A program made the translations under genes and the position numbers. From Kutzneria buriramensis (lineage in GTDB: Bacteria; Actinomycetota; Actinomycetes; Mycobacteriales; Pseudonocardiaceae), in contig NZ_QUNO01000007.1 in NCBI RefSeq assembly GCF_003387475.1, positions 481,257 to 545,256 on the forward strand: a DNA stretch of 64,000 nucleotides, in the 5' to 3' direction. Each line of letters starts with the position of its first letter. The stretch's first letter is position 1. Shown piece by piece: positions 35,722 to 43,141 of the stretch. The notes beneath the pieces are model-generated. The model saw nothing but the letters and a program-made list of their open reading frames with translations. It had not been told where the DNA came from and searched no databases.

Positions 35722-36513
35722 TCAGTCGACGATGAGTCCGCCGGTCAGGTTGGCAACGGTGCCGGTCATCGCGGATGCCTGGTCGGAGGCCAGGAATGCC
35801 GCGACCGCGGCGAGTTCAACCAGTTCGGTGGGGCGCTTGCGGTGGGTCATCGCGCTGGCGGCGGCGGTGAACTGGTCCTTGGTGATGCCCATCGCGTCGG
35901 CGTGCAGCCCGTACACGACGTCGATGACCGGTGTGTCGACCATGCCGGTGGTGCGCAGGCAGATCGAGCGGACGCCGTGCTGGGCCCATTCGGCGGACAT
36001 CGCGCGGTTGAGCGCTTCCATCGCCGCCCAGCCGACACTCATGCCGCCGACCAGGGGCAGGCTCACCCGGGCGGGTTCGGGTGTGTGCATCATGATCACT
36101 CCCGATCCCTTGGAGATCATGTGCCGCGCGGCGGATTTCGCGGTCACGAAGTGGGCCTGGGTGTATGTCGTGATCGGCAGCATGAAGTTGTCGACCGGCA
36201 GGTCGGTGAGCGGGATTCCCTGCAGCCCCCGCGGGGAGATTCCGATCGCGTTGAACGACACGTCGATGCTGCCGCCGTCGACCACGACGGCGTCGAGGTG
36301 TTCGGTGACGGACTTCTCGTCCAAGGCGTCGACCACGGCGGCCTCGACGGCTCCGCCCGCGGCGGCGATTTCCTTGGCGACGGTCCTGACGGTGTCGAGA
36401 GTCCGCCCGGTCAGGAAGACCCTGGCGCCTTCGTGGGCGAATCGGCGGGCGACCGCGCCGCCGACCGCTCCGCCCGCGCCGTAGACGACGACGTTCTTGT
36501 TTTCCAGCAACAT
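35722..36513 (-). CDS. Atypical SDR lacking the catalytic Tyr-Lys pair
   Basis: 263 residues from ATG 36513 (AGAGGAA at -6). The cofactor motif VVVYGAGGAVGGAVARRFAHEG is present, as are the NAG-equivalent FNAIGIS and the end GTVANLTGGLIVD. Where YxxxK is expected the sequence is SVGWAAMEALNR, with Gly and Met in place of Tyr and Lys. It may bind NAD(P)(H) without classical oxidoreductase activity, or use other residues. It lies 19 bp downstream of another SDR, so the two may form a heteromeric enzyme. Confidence 0.8.
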   Translation of the reverse strand: MLLENKNVVVYGAGGAVGGAVARRFAHEGARVFLTGRTLDTVRTVAKEIAAAGGAVEAAVVDALDEKSVTEHLDAVVVDGGSIDVSFNAIGISPRGLQGIPLTDLPVDNFMLPITTYTQAHFVTAKSAARHMISKGSGVIMMHTPEPARVSLPLVGGMSVGWAAMEALNRAMSAEWAQHGVRSICLRTTGMVDTPVIDVVYGLHADAMGITKDQFTAAASAMTHRKRPTELVELAAVAAFLASDQASAMTGTVANLTGGLIVD

Positions 36514-36532
36514 GTTTCCTCTTTCTTGTGAT

Positions 36533-37294
36533 TCACGCCAGCGCGTGAAGTCCGTGCCCGGTGAGCTGGTACTCTCGCGGCTCGTCCAGGTTGCCGGTGT
36601 CCTCGCACAGTCGCGCGATCTCGGCACCGACGATGGCCGGCGTGAGTAGCGGTTCGAGTGCTGCTGCGAATGTGGCGGTGTCGATTCCCTGGCGCTCGGC
36701 GTAGGCGGCGACACCGGCGGCGCCGAGTTCGGTGGCCGGCGTGATTTGCGGCAGCACGGCGGCGAAACGGATAGCGAGGGCGGCACGCCGGGATTCGTCC
36801 GCGGCATACGAGGCGAGGAATCGGATCATCGCTTTCGCACCCGCGTATCCGCCGCTCAGCGGTGAGCCGCGCAGTGCGGCGCCGCTGGACATCGCCACCA
36901 CCAGGCTGTTGGGCGCCAGCGGGTGTCGCAGCGCCGCGCGGATCCAGTGGAATGCGTGTTGGGTGTCAACCTGCCAGTTGCGGCTGAACGATTCCCAGGA
37001 CTGTTCGTGCACGGGCCTGACGGCGGGTGTCGCGCCCGCGTTGAGGACGAGCAGTGTGGGCTGGTGGTGCTCGATCAGGGTGCGGGCGGTCTCCGCGTCG
37101 GTCGCGTCGGCGACCGTCGGGACGAACATGGCACCCAGTTCCCGGCGCAGGTCCGCCAGCGCCTCAGCGCTGCGCGCCACGCCGACGACCCGGTGACCCC
37201 GGTTGACCAGCGCGGCGGCGATCGCCGCGCCGAAACCACGGCTGGCTCCGGTGACTACCGCCGTGGTTATGGGCTGCTCTGGTGAGCTCATCAT
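36533..37294 (-). CDS. Classical SDR oxidoreductase
   Basis: 253 residues from ATG 37294 (TAGGAGGT upstream; a second ATG at 37291). Motifs: VVTGASRGFGAAIAAAL (cofactor), LNAGA, AMSSGAALRG (catalytic Ser), YAGAKAMIRF (Tyr and Lys). A reductase of unknown substrate. Promoter probably in the 37295-37860 interval; co-transcribed with the atypical SDR. Confidence 0.85.
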   Translation of the reverse strand: MMSSPEQPITTAVVTGASRGFGAAIAAALVNRGHRVVGVARSAEALADLRRELGAMFVPTVADATDAETARTLIEHHQPTLLVLNAGATPAVRPVHEQSWESFSRNWQVDTQHAFHWIRAALRHPLAPNSLVVAMSSGAALRGSPLSGGYAGAKAMIRFLASYAADESRRAALAIRFAAVLPQITPATELGAAGVAAYAERQGIDTATFAAALEPLLTPAIVGAEIARLCEDTGNLDEPREYQLTGHGLHALA

Positions 37295-37869
37295 CAACCA
37301 CCTCCTACCCATACAGAGGCGATCGCGACGCGAAAGTCATCGGCGCCCGTCCGGCCAGATGGCCGATGGGTTTGGGCCGGCACTCGCCGAACTCGACGTC
37401 CGAACGCAGAAACAGCTGGTCAACGGCGCTCCGCGAGCCGGTCCAGAGTCCTGCCGCGACCTGACCCGGGCCGCGGTGAACTTCCACATCGACTACCTGG
37501 CTCGCACCAAGTCAAGTTTGCGTTCTCGTGCGGTGGCGGCGGCCTGGGCGCGGGCGGTGGGGTGCACGAACACCCGCCGCAGCGTGAGCACGAGACCCTT
37601 CTTCCTGTCGTTTGCCACCGTTGTGGGACCACCGACAGCAGGTGATTCACCGAGAGAACATGTTCCAGACCTGCTGTGTGGACCGATCATGACGATGGCA
37701 ATCGAATGTCCGGTGATGCCGACGAGCGGGCGTGCTGGAAGCCGCGTTGAACGAGGAGATGACCGAGCACCTCGGGCAAATGAAGAACCTGGCTGCCCTC
37801 GGATCGTGAGTCGACGAACGTACGGAACGGGACTCGGCGGCAAGCGGCATGCTCGGGCACACTGGGGCG
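37295..37869. other. Gene-free interval with transposase remnants
   Basis: No intact gene. On the plus strand 37732-37809 is an IS256 fragment (separate entry). On the minus strand ~37500-37620 a frame (RRVFVHPTARAQAAATARERKLDLVRAR) has the look of an IS4/IS1634-type transposase segment, uncertain. The promoters for the flanking SDR and ankyrin genes must lie at the two ends. Confidence 0.35.
37732..37809 (+). pseudogene. IS256-family transposase fragment
   Basis: Reads VLEAALNEEMTEHLG, the highly conserved N-terminal block of IS256 (mutator-type) transposases, then loses similarity and stops at TGA 37807-37809. Only about 15 codons are recognisable. Confidence 0.65.
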
Positions 37870-38601
37870 GTGAGCGAGGAGCACCAGCGGTTCGAGCGGG
37901 CCGCCGACGCGGTGGCGTTCGGCCGGCTCGCCGACCTGCGGGACCTGCTCGACCACCATCCCTCGCTGGTCCGGGCCCGCTCTTCCCGGCCGCACCGGGC
38001 CACGTTGTTGCACTACTGCGGGGCCAACGGGACTGAGGACCCACGCCAGCGCACCCCGCCGAACGCGCCCGCCGTCGCCCAGTTGCTCCTTGCCCGCGGC
38101 GCTGACCCCGATGCCGAGTGCCAGATCTACGGTGCCGCTGACACCACCCTCGTCCTCGTGCTGACCAGCGTATTCCCCCGTGATGCCGGTTTGGACGGGG
38201 AGCTGGTGCAGGTGCTGGCGGCCGGCGGTGCCCGGATCGACGGCGGCCCCGGCGACCGGCCGATCGTCACCGCGATCAGCTTCGGCCGGCCCCGCTCGGC
38301 GGCTGCGCTGGTGGCGGCCGGTGTCCGCGTGAACGACCTGTTCATTGCGGCCGGGGTCGGCCGGACCGACGTGCTAGCCGCGCTGCTCGACGCCGGAGTC
38401 GACCCGGATGCCAGCTTCGCGTACAACCTCACCGCACTGCACGCCGCCGCCGCGACCGGTCACCGAGCCGCCGTCGAGCTGATGCTCGATCGCGGTGCCT
38501 CGGTGACCCTGCGGGAGGACCGCTGGGCGGCGACACCGGCCGGCATCGCCGCCTACAACGGCCATCCCGACCTCGCCGCCCTGATCAACAGTCGTGGGTG
38601 A
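37870..38601 (+). CDS. Ankyrin-repeat protein
   Basis: 243 residues from GTG 37870; an in-frame ATG at 37849 would add seven. At least five ankyrin-like repeats: DLRDLLDHHPSLV, VAQLLLARGADPDAE, DVLAALLDAGVDPDAS, YNLTALHAAAATGHRAAVELMLDRGASV and AATPAGIAAYNGHPDLAALI. Bacterial ankyrin proteins mediate protein contacts; no enzyme domain is attached. It overlaps at its 3' end with a decayed transposase on the other strand. Confidence 0.8.
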   Translation: MSEEHQRFERAADAVAFGRLADLRDLLDHHPSLVRARSSRPHRATLLHYCGANGTEDPRQRTPPNAPAVAQLLLARGADPDAECQIYGAADTTLVLVLTSVFPRDAGLDGELVQVLAAGGARIDGGPGDRPIVTAISFGRPRSAAALVAAGVRVNDLFIAAGVGRTDVLAALLDAGVDPDASFAYNLTALHAAAATGHRAAVELMLDRGASVTLREDRWAATPAGIAAYNGHPDLAALINSRG

Positions 38602-38700
38602 ACCGTCTGGGCACCTCGATGACAGCCGCTGCGAGGTTCACGAACGTGCAGGCGTCACGGCGGGTCTCCACCGTACAAATGCCGCTGATCGGTCGTTGAG
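38585..38700 (-). pseudogene. Possible IS5-type transposase C-terminal remnant
   Basis: The minus strand reads TVETRRDACTFVNLAAAVIEVPRRFTHDC then stop at 38585-38587. The spacing resembles the last helix of IS5-family transposases (charged residue, then Leu-Ala-rich helix, then Arg-Arg). Short and uncertain; the TGA lies inside the ankyrin gene end. Confidence 0.35.
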
Positions 38701-38814
38701 GGAACCCGGCGCTTGCCAAGCGCCAGCGCGATAACCTGTTCCACTTCTGCACTGCTGTCGGTGGTCCCACGACTGGCAACGTGGTGGTCCCATGCCGCTG
38801 GCAGGTGGCAACAG

Positions 38815-39110
38815 TGGACTCCGCCGCGCGTAGGGCGTGGTCACACCGTCGATCTGCTCGGCGAATGTCCTGGTCGCGCAGTCGTGGTTGCCGCAAAGAA
38901 CCGGCGGACCTCCAGCTTGAGCCCGACGGGTCGGCCGGCGATCGCGGCGTCGGCGACCCGTCGGTGATATCGGCTGTGCGCTCGCGACGACACACCTCCG
39001 CATGCCCGGCACACCGCGCTGTTCGCCCTGGGACGCGCCCGGACCAGGACCTCCGGCGGGCGGTGGTCCACCCGCTCCACCAGCACGCTGGCCAGATGCG
39101 GCAGAACCAC
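38815..39110 (-). pseudogene. ISL3-family transposase N-terminal fragment, frameshifted
   Basis: HLASVLVERVDHRPPEVLVRAR, then CRACGGVSSRAHSRYHRRVAD, the zinc-ribbon N-terminus of ISL3 transposases, then VGLKLEVRRFF. The next part (CGNHDCATRTFAEQIDGVTTPYARRS) lies in a different frame, so there is an indel near 38895. The large DDE domain is gone. Confidence 0.75.
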
Positions 39111-39169
39111 ACCAAGACCGTGTTGATCACACCCCGACCATGATCACACAGTTCAGGCGAGCGCCCATC

Positions 39170-39500
39170 GAACAAGTTGATCACACAATCTGCGCCAGGA
39201 CCCGTCTTTCTTACCCATCGCCGACACCACTTGCACACAAGCTTCCGGAACCGCTCGGTGAGCGGCACGCCGAGGTAGGCCAGGCCGGCCGGTCCGGCGA
39301 CCACCTCTCCACCTCTCGCCGCCCATGCTGCGGGCTGAACATGGTCCTCGTCGCCAAGCAGGAAGCCCTCGACGTACCGGGCGCGCCTCTCCTTCGCCGC
39401 AGTGGCCACACCGGAGAAACCCGCCGCAGGCGCGGGCGATGGGGCATACCGGTACCAGCGGCCGAGCGTCAGACAGAGGTCCTCGACGCTGCACACCCGG
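39170..39500 (-). pseudogene. Degraded conserved hypothetical gene
   Basis: The minus strand has an open segment with RRARYVEGFLLGD, then GLAYLGVPLTERFRKLV, a pattern I associate with small actinobacterial proteins of unknown function. Upstream (from ~39400) and downstream (beyond ~39240) the coding sense is lost by frameshift. Surrounded by IS relics. Confidence 0.35.
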
Positions 39501-39559
39501 TACGAACGCCGCGCCGACCTTCATCCTGGTCTCCTGCACCTGGCATGCGTGCTGATCTG

Positions 39560-39787
39560 CTACCGCACCATGGCAAAGTCATTCTGAAACCAGCTCTGAG
39601 CGTCGGGAACTCCCCACAGCAGGAGATTGCCGGTAGCGGCGTCGAACACGAGCTGGACCGTCGTGCTGTTTCTGCTGCCACCGGCGGGTTGCCGCACGGA
39701 GAATTGGCCGGCCAGCATGACGAAGCAGACCAGTTCGTCGTTGGGCAGCCCGACCGGCTCGCCGGCCATCGCGGCTTGTGCCAACAA
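39560..39787 (-). CDS. Short protein of unknown function, possibly a fragment
   Basis: 75 residues; the second half (TTVQLVFDAATGNLLLWGVPDAQSW) is well-behaved coding sequence and ends FQNDFAMVR-stop. The first half (GEPVGLPNDELVCFVMLAGQFSVRQ) also looks real. No ribosome site is clear and the start is arbitrary. It is separated by 13 bp from an oppositely oriented istB fragment. Confidence 0.35.
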   Translation of the reverse strand: MLAQAAMAGEPVGLPNDELVCFVMLAGQFSVRQPAGGSRNSTTVQLVFDAATGNLLLWGVPDAQSWFQNDFAMVR

Positions 39788-39800
39788 AACAGTGCCACAG

Positions 39801-40127
39801 ATGAGCGAAGTTCGCCGCTACCAACAACTTCGTGCCCACTTGTCCTGCCTTGAACTCGACAACGCCGCCGAAGCGCTGCCGAGGGTGCCCGACGAAATCC
39901 GGCACGAGAACCTGTCCATGACCGCCGCGCTCGAACGACTGCTGGAGATCGAGGTCAACGCCACCGAGGAACGGCGGCTGGCCGGACGGCTGCGGTTCGC
40001 CTGCCTGATCCCTGGACGCTGTCGGACTTCGACTTCGCCGCCCAGCCCCGTGTCGACGAGAAACTGATGCGACCTGGCGCCCCTGCGTTTCCTTGACGAT
40101 ATCGGTAATCCCGGCTATCGGAACTTG
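39801..40127 (+). pseudogene. IS21-family helper ATPase (IstB) N-terminal remnant
   Basis: ATG 39801 begins MSEVRRYQQLRAHLSCLELD, then LSMTAALERLLEIEVNATEERRL, the N-terminal domain of IstB. Frameshifts near 40010 and 40080 separate SDFDFAAQPRVDEKL and LRFLDDIGNPGYRN. The fragment ends before the ATPase P-loop. Confidence 0.75.
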
Positions 40128-40278
40128 CTCGGTTCCATCAGTCCGGCGGGTCCGGGACGGGCGCGGTTTCCTGAGTGGACCTTCGCGCGTTTCCACCACC
40201 GGAGCCGAACTGGCCGTTGACGGCGGCGCCTCGCAGCTCCAGCTCCCACAACCCGAGTTGCTTCCGCGACAGGTCTGT

Positions 40279-41277
40279 TCAGGCTCCGGCTAAGGCTGCG
40301 GTTCGGATGGCGTCGGGGGTGGTTCCGGTCCAGGTGCGGAAGGCGCGGTAGAAGGAGTTGGTGTCGTCGTAGCCGAGCAGGTAGGCGATTTCGGGCGTGC
40401 GAATGGTGCTGTTGCCGAGGTAGTGGCGGGCCAGGTCTTCGCGGGTCGTGGCGAGGATTTCCTGGAAGCTGGTTCCTTCGAGTTTCAGTTGTCGTTGCAG
40501 GGTGCGGTTGCTGACGGCGAGATGCCGGGTGACCGCGGCCATGGAACTGCCGCCGGCGGGAAGTGTTTCGTGCAGCGCGGCACGGACACGCTCGGCGATG
40601 CTGGCTGTCGCCTGCAGGTCGGACAGGCGTTTGCGGAGTTCCGGGGCGAAGAACCGCCAGAGTTGCTCGTTCTCGGTGAGGAACGGGCGGTCCGCGTCGG
40701 CGGGCGCGAAGGTGATCGCGTGTGCCGGTCCATTGTGGACGTCTACGCCGAGGTACTCGTCGAGGCCGGCATGCTCGGCAGGGATCCAGGGATCGGTGGC
40801 CCGGACCGGCCTGATGTCGTGGCGGGTCGCGATCCTGGCCATGGCGACCCAGAACACCGTCTCGGCGGCGGCCAGCAGGGGCGGCGGGGGCATGTCCGGC
40901 GGCCACCTGAAGCTGATCGTCAAGCCTTCGTCGCCGTTGTCGAGCTGCAGGTGCAGGGGCCCGATGAGGGGCTTGTAGGTGGCGATGCGCTGGGCGGCGG
41001 TCCGCAGGTCGGGGCTGCACAGGGCGGCGAAGATCGGCGGGGTGAACATCTCGACCGAGATCGACCGGCCGATCGCGACAGCCAGGTCCGGATCGCCGCT
41101 CTCGGCGTCGAGTGCCTCCCACAGCCGGAAGTACTCCTCCGGTGGGAGCTCGACCGGGCCGCGGCCGAACAGGTCAGCAGGCAGCTGGGCGCGCCGGAGC
41201 ACCCGGGTGGGTGACACGCCGAGGTCCTTCAGCAGCGCTTTGATGCTGGGATCCAGGGTGAATCGTCCGGTGCTCAC
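40279..41277 (-). CDS. AraC-family regulator with Arabinose_bd-type N-terminal domain
   Basis: 332 residues from GTG 41277. The N-terminal ~190 residues form the AraC_binding_N (PF12625-like) domain: LLKDLGVSPTRVLRRAQLP, YFRLWEALDAESGDPDLAVAIGR. The C-terminal AraC helix-turn-helix pair is MAAVTRHLAVSNRTLQRQLKLEGTSF and TPEIAYLLGYDDTNSFYRAFRTWTG. This OruR/ArgR-like subgroup usually activates a divergent catabolic or redox gene; here the SDR at 41464 is divergent across 186 bp. Confidence 0.88.
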   Translation of the reverse strand: MSTGRFTLDPSIKALLKDLGVSPTRVLRRAQLPADLFGRGPVELPPEEYFRLWEALDAESGDPDLAVAIGRSISVEMFTPPIFAALCSPDLRTAAQRIATYKPLIGPLHLQLDNGDEGLTISFRWPPDMPPPPLLAAAETVFWVAMARIATRHDIRPVRATDPWIPAEHAGLDEYLGVDVHNGPAHAITFAPADADRPFLTENEQLWRFFAPELRKRLSDLQATASIAERVRAALHETLPAGGSSMAAVTRHLAVSNRTLQRQLKLEGTSFQEILATTREDLARHYLGNSTIRTPEIAYLLGYDDTNSFYRAFRTWTGTTPDAIRTAALAGA

Positions 41278-41318
41278 GCCGTGAGGGTAAAGGCCGGCGG
41301 GTGCCCTGTCACTAACAG

Positions 41319-41365
41319 ATGACGCCACGTCTCTCGCGGAGTGCGCCATCGAAAGGTGGCGTCAT
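41319..41365. promoter_or_regulatory. 10-bp inverted repeat between araC-type gene and SDR
   Basis: ATGACGCCAC (41319-41328) and GTGGCGTCAT (41356-41365) are perfect inverted copies, 27 bp apart, in the middle of the divergent intergenic region. A plausible binding site for the AraC-family protein or for a loop-forming dimer. Confidence 0.5.
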
Positions 41366-41463
41366 ACGCAAGTGAGTTGGCGCGCCGCGCTAGTGCCAGG
41401 TCGCAGATCCACTTCTAGCGTTGACGACGCAAGGTCACCACGTACACCGGAAGGATCACCGCC

Positions 41464-42315
41464 ATGGCCACCAAGGTCGCACTCGTCACCGGAGCTTCGT
41501 CGGGGATCGGCGAGGCCACCGCGCTCAAGCTGCGCAAGGCCGGTTACACCGTCTACGGCGCGGCGCGGCGTGTGCAGCGCATGCAACACCTGACCAAGCA
41601 GGGGATCCAACTGCTGGCCATGGACGTCACCGACGACACCTCCATGCGGGACGGCGTCGAGAAGATCATCGCCGACACCGGCCGCCTCGACGTCCTGGTC
41701 AACAACGCCGGCTACGGTTCCTACGGCGCCGTCGAGGACGTACCCCTGCAGGAGGCCAGGGAACAGTTCGAGGTCAACGTGTTCGGCGCGGCGCGGCTGA
41801 CCCAGCTGGTCCTGCCACACATGCGGGCCCAGCGCTCGGGAACCATCGTCAACATCACCTCGATGGGCGGCCGCATCTACACCTCGCTGGGAGCCTGGTA
41901 CCACGCCACGAAGTTCGCGCTGGAGGCGCTCAGCGACTGCCTGCGCATGGAGGTCAAGCCCTTCGGGATCGACGTCGTGGTGATCGAACCGGGTGGCGTC
42001 AGGTCCGAGTGGGGCGGCATCGCCGCGCAGAAGGTCCGCACCGTCTCCGGCACCGGCCCGTACGCCCCGCAGGGCAACGCCGTGGCCGACTCGCTCAGCT
42101 CGGAGGCCAACGAACGCCGCCTGTCGTCGCCCGACTTGATCGCCAAGACCATCGTCAAGTCCGTCCGGGCGCGCCGACCCAAGACCCGTTACGCCGTCGG
42201 CTTCGGCGCCAAGCCCATGATCTTCCTGCACAACACGCTGCCCAACCGCGCCTTCGACGCATTCATGCGCCGTGCCACCGGCGTGCCCGCGAACTACGAG
42301 CCCGCGAACAACTGA
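41464..42315 (+). CDS. SDR-family oxidoreductase
   Basis: 283 residues from ATG 41464 (GGAAGGA at -10). Cofactor motif ALVTGASSGIGEATALKLRKAGY, NNAG at 80-83, and catalytic triad S133, Y146 and K150 (NITSMGG, YHATK). Most like the 17-beta-hydroxysteroid/retinol-type SDRs (YGAARR after strand 2). A second, truncated copy follows immediately. Confidence 0.88.
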   Translation: MATKVALVTGASSGIGEATALKLRKAGYTVYGAARRVQRMQHLTKQGIQLLAMDVTDDTSMRDGVEKIIADTGRLDVLVNNAGYGSYGAVEDVPLQEAREQFEVNVFGAARLTQLVLPHMRAQRSGTIVNITSMGGRIYTSLGAWYHATKFALEALSDCLRMEVKPFGIDVVVIEPGGVRSEWGGIAAQKVRTVSGTGPYAPQGNAVADSLSSEANERRLSSPDLIAKTIVKSVRARRPKTRYAVGFGAKPMIFLHNTLPNRAFDAFMRRATGVPANYEPANN

Positions 42316-42316
42316 C

Positions 42317-42655
42317 GTGACGGTCGTGAAGACCGCGCCGGTCACCGGAGCGTCGTCGGGTATCGGCGAAGCGGTCGCCACCAAGCTGCACACCCTCGGC
42401 TACACCGTCTACGGCGCCGCCAGGCGCGCAGAACGACTGTCCGATGTGGCCGGTAGCCGCGCGTTGTCGATGGATGTCACGGACGACGCGTCGATGCGGA
42501 CCGGCGTCGAGAAGATCGTCGCCGACACCGGCCGGCTCGACGTGCTGGTCAACAACGCCGGCTACGGCTCCTACGGCGCCGTCGAGGACGTGCCCATGGA
42601 CGAGGCCCGCCACCAGAGGGAAGTCAACGTCTTCGGCGCCGCCCGCCGAGACGCT
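42317..42655 (+). pseudogene. Truncated tandem duplicate of the upstream SDR
   Basis: GTG 42317 begins VTVVKTAPVTGASSGIGEAVATKL, and the segment to VNVFGAAR (~42650) is highly similar to residues 1-111 of the upstream SDR (long identical runs such as GRLDVLVNNAGYGSYGAVEDVP). After that the similarity ends; the catalytic Ser/Tyr/Lys part is missing, and the frame continues only with non-homologous codons to 42775. Probably inactive. Confidence 0.8.
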
Positions 42656-43141
42656 GCGGGCGGCCTCCAGCGCGGGCCCCTACGCGGCCTGGGCGGGGGT
42701 CACAACAGATGGGAACGGGTCCGACCAGCAGTCTCTTGCGAGACGCCTGGTTGTCGAGCGCCGGTTGTCACTTGATCAGCCGAGCGCTGGTCATCGTGTG
42801 GGCTCATGCGGAGCCGCGCCTAGCCGTGGAGTTCATTCGTGAGCCCGTGTTCGTCCGTGCGACGTGCCTTCCGCACGGAGCGGGGTTCGGCATGTAGCGA
42901 GCCCGCGCGGAGTCGAAGTCCATATCTCGCCCTAGCACTTCCCGAACGCGTCGGCGGGATGCGACGTGCCCGGACAGACCGGCCGTTGTGAAAGCGGCCC
43001 TGCCGGCTGCGTCACCACCCGGCGGGGCCTTGACTCACACCCTACGAGGAGCTTGAGGACCCGATGAACGGTGCCGTAGAGATCGCAACTCCATATTTGG
43101 TCGGCCGAGTTCCGGGTGAAACGCTTGGGCGGCACTGGTAT
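42656..43141. other. Interval without a supported gene
   Basis: Directly after the truncated SDR. Open frames here lack recognisable domains or ribosome sites. The junction at ~42655 probably marks a deletion that removed the rest of the SDR copy. AT content rises slightly near 42920 and 43080. Nothing else seen. Confidence 0.35.

Noticed and set aside
42317..42775. Complete small SDR of 152 residues
   Set aside because: Homology ends at ~42655 before the active site; the last 40 codons are unrelated readthrough.
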